Part shown: piece by piece, positions 59,580-64,000 of the stretch | How the letters are laid out: each line of letters begins with the position of its first letter | How positions within the stretch are numbered: position 1 is the stretch's first letter | NCBI GenBank assembly: GCA_051294375.1 | Contig: CM119269.1 | Span: 15,325,918-15,389,917, forward strand | Direction of reading: 5' to 3' | From: Paraspadella gotoi | Lineage: Eukaryota; Chaetognatha | Length of the DNA: 64,000 nt | Position numbers and translations under genes: made by a program | The notes under the pieces: generated by a model | The model's input: the letters and a program-made list of their open reading frames with translations, nothing else | What the model was told of the DNA's origin: nothing | Databases searched by the model: none

Positions 59580-60190
59580 ACATTTTTAAATACTTTTTTT
59601 TTAAATTTTCGCAAACGCCCATATTTATACATACTACTTACCATAGAAAATATCAAAATATTAAAATTTTAAAATGTTTTTTTCTTATTTTTGAAAGCAG
59701 ATTCGAATTCCTCACGAAAAGTTGTTGAAAGAAAACTCTTTTTAAAAAAATATTTCATTATGTGGGTCAAAATCTTTAAAAAATGTTATAGTTAACTTAT
59801 AATTTTATAATGATATTAGAAGACGTTTTAGTTATTTTTACAACGATTTTATTGTATTGAAACGAACATGTTTCGGCTTACATTCAAGCCTTCATCAACC
59901 GAATTGACGCTGATGAAGGCTTGAATGTAAGCCGAAACATGTTCGTTTTAATACAATAAAATAGTTGTAAAAAATAATTCAAACGTCTTCTAATTTTAAT
60001 ATAAAAAATATTTTTTTTTAAATTTTTATCTAACTTAATAAAATAATTTTTAATTAAGACTTATATTTTCTTTTATCAACATTTTATGAGGAATTTTAAT
60101 CTGCTTTCAAAACTAAAAAAAAACTATTTTAAAGTTTTGACATTTTTTATGGTAATATGTATTGGCGTATGTGAAAATTAAGAAATGAAA
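59580..60190. mobile_element. Fold-back element with a hammerhead palindrome at its centre
   Basis: The arms at about 59600-59800 (cgcccatatttatacatac, accatagaaaat, agcagattcgaattcctca) recur in inverse order and complement at about 60000-60180 (gaggaattttaatctgcttt, atttttatggtaatatgtat). Between them lies a tight palindrome (59821-59995) that holds the ribozyme-like cores. No coding capacity. A second fold-back made of the same arm sequence but without the ribozyme palindrome follows at 60285-60625. Confidence 0.75.
59905..59950 (+). ncRNA. Hammerhead ribozyme-like motif, copy 1
   Basis: CTGATGA (59910-59916); stem II GGCTT (59918-59922) pairs with AAGCC (59929-59933) over a 6-nt loop; GAAA (59934-59937); then self-complementary ACATGT and a GTT cleavage triplet (59941-59943). 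Bases before the core (gacg) can pair with those after it (cgtt) as the start of stem I. Stem III is only AC:GU, as in minimal type I hammerheads, which work best as dimers. The mirror arm (minus strand, around 59861-59900) has TTGATGA in place of CTGATGA and is probably inactive. Confidence 0.75.
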
Positions 60191-60284
60191 AAAAAATTAT
60201 ATATCAATGTTCTTTAGTACAAGACTGTTCATGAACAACTATTCTAATTTTGATCTGTAACTTTCACTACGCCTTAGAACTCAC

Positions 60285-60625
60285 CATAGAAAATGTCAAA
60301 ATTTTTAAATGGTTTTTTCTTATTTTTAAAAGCAGATTGGAATTTCTCAAGAAAAGTTGATAAAAGGAAATATAATTCTTTTTAGAAAATTATTTCATTA
60401 AGAGGGTAAAAATCTTTAAAAACTATTATAATTAACCAATAATTAAATTTTAGTATAAAAAATATAGTTTTTTAATTTTTAGCTAACTTAATAAAATAAT
60501 TTTTGATTAAGACTTATATTTTTTTTATAAACTTTTTATGAGGAATTCGAATCTGCTTTGAAAACTAAGAAAAAGCTTTTTTAAAATTTTGTTATTTTCT
60601 ATGTATAAATATGGGCTAATGCGAA
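60285..60625. repeat. Second fold-back unit without ribozyme core
   Basis: Arms from accatagaaaatgtcaaaat (60281 onward) and attttgttattttctatgta (ending near 60607) are inverted copies of each other and of the arms at 59.6-60.18 kb. The centre is AT-rich. Confidence 0.7.
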
Positions 60626-60784
60626 AATTGAAAAATTAAAAAAACAATTTTTTTTAGTCGGATCTGCTTATCAGCAGATCCCAACTCTATAATGTCGGGC
60701 ACTAACTTATATCATGTCAGAACATCGAATTATGATAAATTATGAGGACAAAAACAGTTTTATTTGACAACGATTTAATTGACA

Positions 60785-60840
60785 CAATTTAGTCAGACAT
60801 GTTTCGGCTCTTTCACTTAGAGCCTTCATCAGTGCTTAAT
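60785..60840 (-). ncRNA. Hammerhead ribozyme-like motif, copy 2
   Basis: On the minus strand: CTGATGA (60826-60832); stem II GGCTCT (60819-60824) pairs with AGAGCC (60806-60811) over a 7-nt loop; GAAA (60802-60805); self-complementary ACATGT; and a canonical GTC cleavage triplet (60796-60798). Stem I can begin CA:TG and continue after a small internal loop with an A/T helix (atta / taaat). This is the best-formed of the three copies. Stem II differs from copy 1 at paired positions on both sides. Confidence 0.8.
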
Positions 60841-60864
60841 TTATAAATTATGCAAAAAAATGAT

Positions 60865-61860
60865 GTCCGTCTATCTGTCTGTCCGTCCGTCCGTCCGTCC
60901 GTCCCACCTTAGCAAAAAACACCAATTACTCGTGATTGGATGGATGGATTTGAATGAAATTTTGTGTGTGTGTAGGGAAGTGTGTGATTGAGCTGTATAT
61001 AAAGTTTCGATGGAATCGTCTGAGTGGAAATGAGTTTAAATGAAAAAAACAAAAAAATATAATTCAATATTTGAACACCAATTGCTCATGAGTAGATGGG
61101 ACGATTGACCTGAAATTTTGTATGTGAGTAGGAAAGTGTGTGATTGAACAGGAAACCAAGTTTCGATGGAATCGTTTGAGTGGAAATGAGTTTAAATGGA
61201 AAAAAACAAAAAACCTGTTTAACTAATTGATTATGATTTTTTTCCCTTTTATATTAAATGTATATGTAGGATGTATTAATAAATCAAATAATTAATCAGT
61301 TAATTAATCAATTAGTCAATTAATTAATCACTAATTAATTAATCACTAATTAATTAATCAGTCAATCAATCCGTCCATCCGTCCCACCTTAGCAAAAAGC
61401 CCCAATAACTCGTGATTGGCTGGTTGGATCGGAATGAAATTTTGTGTATGGGTGGGAACATGTGTGATGAAGCTGGATATAAAGTTTCGACGGAATCGTG
61501 TGAGTGGATATGAGTTTAAATGGAAAAAACATAAGTCGCATTTACTAAAATCTTTTTACTTATTTTAACCAATAAATACTCTAATTAATCATAATTGGAT
61601 GGATAGATAGAGTTCAAATTTTATGTGTGGGTAGGGAAATGTGTGACGAAGCTTGATATAAAGTTTCGGTACGAGTGGAAATGAGTTTAAATAAAAAAAA
61701 TATGAGTCACATTTATTTGACTCTTTTTACTTATTTTAACCCATAATAGATTGAGATGAAATTTTGTGAGCGGGAAGGAAAGTTTGTGAAAAAAGCTAGA
61801 TATAAAGTTTTGAATTGTGCCAGTGGAAATGAGTTTAAATGGAAAAAATATAAGTCACAT
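60865..61860. repeat. Degenerate tandem array, five units of about 170-300 bp
   Basis: Each unit carries the order ccgtcc / cgtgattggatggatgg / aaattttgtgtg / ggaaagtgtgtga / agcttgatataaagttt / gagtggaaatgagtttaaat. Units start near 60880, 61080, 61365, 61575 and 61740. Spacers contain AATT-rich runs (attaattaatcaa) at 61280-61360 and 61900-61960. Confidence 0.8.
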
Positions 61861-62486
61861 TTACTTTATTTTAAGGACATCGATGATGATAAGCTGTATA
61901 TAAATTTATAATTAATTATTAAATATTAAAATTAATTAATTAATTAATCGATTAATTAATTAATTTTCGTAGGCAGATCCGACATTGTTTGCTCAAACTT
62001 GTTTATATATCAATGTTCTCTATTCAAATTTTGATCCGCAACCTTCACTACGCCTTATTGAACAGTGAACAGATTCTGACAGAAAAGTTGTTACAGTACT
62101 TAGAGTTAAGAGATAGCCTTTCTAAGCATCAGTTCGATCTAAGTAATTCAATGAAACACTGACCTTTGAATACATAATTTAGTTATTACTTAATGATAGA
62201 AGGATTCGATCTTTTTTTCGGAAAACAAAGTTCGCACGTATTGGATTTAATTAGTAGCAGTCTGTTATTACAAACCTCGAAGAAAAATGCAAAATACGTT
62301 AAATCTCATTAAAAACAAAAACAGCACCTTTCACACTTGGAAAATATACTGACACTTCAGCGAAAGCTAATACTGACTACCCAATTTCCATTGAATGAAG
62401 ATTTTGTCACTCATCGCGTCTCCAAAAAAAAAAAAATGATTCCCTTCTTGACTTTTCGAAATTTCTTTCATAGCCCAACCCCAACA

Positions 62487-62804
62487 ATGCCGACTAACCA
62501 CAGAAAATGGATATGTCCCGATTGCGAATGGGTTAACAACACAGGCGCTAATCCAAAGTGCGACATGTGTCCCTTCAAAATCGACGCTGCTAAAGGTAAA
62601 TAAACAAGAATCTAGTTAAATCTAGTAGAATGAGCTGGTTTAAACTGTTCCAAGTAAATCCAAATCATTTTTTTCCCTTATTTTATAGGGAAGCAAGTTA
62701 CAATAATTCACGAGAAAAAGGATTGGAGATGCGGAAAATGTAACTGGTTAAACACAGAAGAACAGAAAAGGTGCGGGATATGTTACAATGCCAAAACTGC
62801 ATAA
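62487..62804 (+). CDS. Small protein with two RanBP2-type zinc fingers, two exons
   Basis: Exons 62487-62595 and 62689-62804 join in phase (AAA G|GG AAG) through a 93-bp GT-AG intron with a pyrimidine-rich acceptor. The 74-residue product is MPTNHRKW..., almost nothing but two fingers. Finger 1 is WICPDCEWVNNTGANPKCDM then C, and finger 2 is WRCGKCNWLNTEEQKRCGIC. Both match W-x-C-x2-C-x3-N-x6-C-x2-C with the conserved W, N and four Cys. RanBP2-type fingers bind ubiquitin or single-stranded RNA (GGU); which applies here cannot be read from sequence. An in-frame ATG at 62337 would add 50 residues of Lys/Thr/Phe-rich sequence. I prefer the ATG at 62487 because the upstream part looks like AT-rich UTR. 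It ends in TAA at 62802-62804. It stands alone among transposon debris. Confidence 0.75.
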
Positions 62805-63120
62805 AGAAGACAATATTAAGTATTCTGGTAACAATAATGGAAGATAATATAATTATAGAGAGATGAGTAAGATAGATGCTTCATTTTGTTTTTTAAAGGA
62901 AATTTTATCAAGCATGTTAATGATTTAATCATCCGTTAAAAATGTTGAAAAATTATCATTAAATGGTATTACATTAAAATATTTAATTTAATAACATTGT
63001 ACAATGTACATGTATAATGTTGTCTTTTTTCGGAAAGTAAGAAAAATTTGTATATAATTCTTTTCTAGCTACTCACATATCCTAATAATTACCCTTCACA
63101 CTTTAAAAATTAAATATCAT

Positions 63121-63290
63121 AAGGAAAAAGTTTAAATTGTGATTCAGCAACGAATTTATTTAATAATAAACGGACATGTTTCGGTTCGGTTTACGAACCT
63201 TCTTCAGTTCAGCGCAGTTAAGGACAGTGAAACATGTCCGTTTATTATTAAATAAATTCATTGCTGAATCACAATTTAAACTTTTTCCAT
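63121..63290. mobile_element. Fold-back element with hammerhead-like core in the loop
   Basis: Arms of about 60 bp (aaaaagtttaaattgtgattcagcaa ... cggacatgtttc) are inverted around a 45-nt centre, with few mismatches. The arms end exactly at the GAAA/ACATGT part of the ribozyme motif on both sides. No coding capacity. Confidence 0.8.
63171..63212 (-). ncRNA. Hammerhead ribozyme-like motif, copy 3 (probably inactive)
   Basis: On the minus strand: CTGAAGA (63201-63207; position 7 is free in hammerheads); stem II GGTTCG (63194-63199) pairs with CGAACC (63183-63188) over 5 nt; GAAA (63179-63182); ACATGT; and a GTC cleavage triplet (63173-63175). The base before the core is A and the base after the cleavage site is C, so stem I cannot close. 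The 5' flank seems to have been replaced when the fold-back formed. Confidence 0.6.
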
Positions 63291-63299
63291 ATGTCCCAA

Positions 63300-64000
63300 A
63301 CGCAACGAAAAATAAAGGAAATTATAACAAATTAAATATCTAAAAGTGAAAGAACTGACGAATTCCCAGAAAGCCTAATTAAAAGTTTGATTTAATAAAT
63401 CTACAAATAGCGATACAAGTTTGCAGTTTACCTACAAATTGTTAGATGTTAAAGTTACGGTTTTTCATTCTTAGTAAAAACTAGATAGTATCTTTCGCTT
63501 ATCTTTCCACTTTTTCTCCATAACTTTAGATAGAATTGATAGAATTGTATCGACTATCGACGATAGCATCGTGTACCCGTTCCCTGTCGATGTTCTTTTT
63601 TGACCTCGTCTTGCCAAAAGATAGCAGTATTTTCCGACAACAAAAAATGAAGTAATAATTAAATAAAAGAACATATAATCAAAATTGTTCCTGATCTTTA
63701 AAAAATTGCGGTTTAATTTTCAAAAAGTGTTCTGTACAATCGTAAAACTGTCTTCTATTTCAAAATTCAGTTGTGTAACATACATCGGGAAAGGGGAACC
63801 TAAATAAAAGGACGTAACTGTCAGGTGAGACCATTGCCAATTTCAGATTTTTTCAAGATCCTCACATGAAGTGATTACCAACTATTTAACCCAATTCTTC
63901 AGAAAATTAGTTCAAAATTTTATTCAGTATTTGCATAATAACGCTAATATGGGTGAGTAATAGTGACTGTAGCTGTAACGCCTTTTGTTTAAGAGAAATG
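63300..64000. other. No supported gene
   Basis: AT-rich sequence to the window end. The only frame (63471-63674, minus strand) has no domain or splice context. A gtgagtaat motif near 63952 could be a plus-strand donor of an exon ending with 'atatggg', but nothing upstream supports it. Confidence 0.5.

Larger units (their letters stand above)
60657..61983. mobile_element. 1.33-kb element with 11-bp terminal inverted repeats
   Basis: GTCGGATCTGC at 60657-60667 is the exact reverse complement of GCAGATCCGAC at 61973-61983. The left end continues into a small hairpin (gatctgcttatcagcagatc). Inside are hammerhead-like copy 2 and five degenerate tandem units. No transposase frame. The flanks (ttta and attg) show no obvious target duplication. 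Either a non-autonomous DNA element or a composite of nested repeats. Confidence 0.6.

Overview
This window looks like scaffold sequence from a repeat-rich animal genome, most likely an invertebrate. The evidence is: spliced genes with short GT-AG introns (about 50 to 1,600 bp); clear orthologues of two animal nuclear genes (NUP155 and SRRM1); no operon structure or bacterial signals; very dense long (GA/CT)n, (GAAA)n and trinucleotide microsatellites; and three assembly gaps (runs of N at 2306-2576, 24694-24703 and 27729-27753). I cannot name the species from sequence alone.

Layout. 1-6.7 kb is mostly microsatellites and low-complexity DNA, with one terminal exon of an unidentified plus-strand gene (4106-4279). 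6.7-16.8 kb holds the 3' part of an unidentified minus-strand gene. Eight exons join in phase into a 353-residue C-terminal reading frame, and weaker candidate exons lie upstream at 16.8, 18.2, 19.1 and 22.6 kb. 22.6-36.5 kb is gene-poor: a direct duplication across a small gap, a near-perfect inverted repeat of about 3.9 kb with arms of about 1.8 kb (25.7-29.6 kb), a 21-bp minisatellite and many GA/CT tracts.

36.7-46.4 kb is NUP155 (minus strand, 23 exons plus a probable 21-nt microexon, about 1,377-1,384 residues). It encodes the scaffold nucleoporin of the inner ring of the nuclear pore. About 700 bp further on, also on the minus strand, 47.1-53.4 kb is SRRM1 (20 exons, about 1,417 residues). 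It encodes the PWI-domain splicing coactivator of SR-rich complexes. The exon models were built by matching splice sites, reading phase and remembered vertebrate family sequence; all phases close. Two NUP155 introns use GC donors.

53.4-64 kb is AT-rich repeat country: a G-rich minisatellite, dispersed repeats, fold-back structures, a 1.3-kb element with 11-bp terminal inverted repeats, and a small two-exon gene encoding a protein with two RanBP2-type zinc fingers (62.5-62.8 kb).

The most notable discovery candidate is a set of three sequences at 59.9, 60.8 and 63.2 kb that match the catalytic core of the hammerhead ribozyme (CUGANGA / stem II / GAAA / ACAUGUH). Stem II base pairs covary between copies. 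Two of the three sit at the centre of fold-back palindromes. This points to a ribozyme-bearing mobile element family (Penelope-like or retrozyme-like), with no reverse transcriptase visible in the window.
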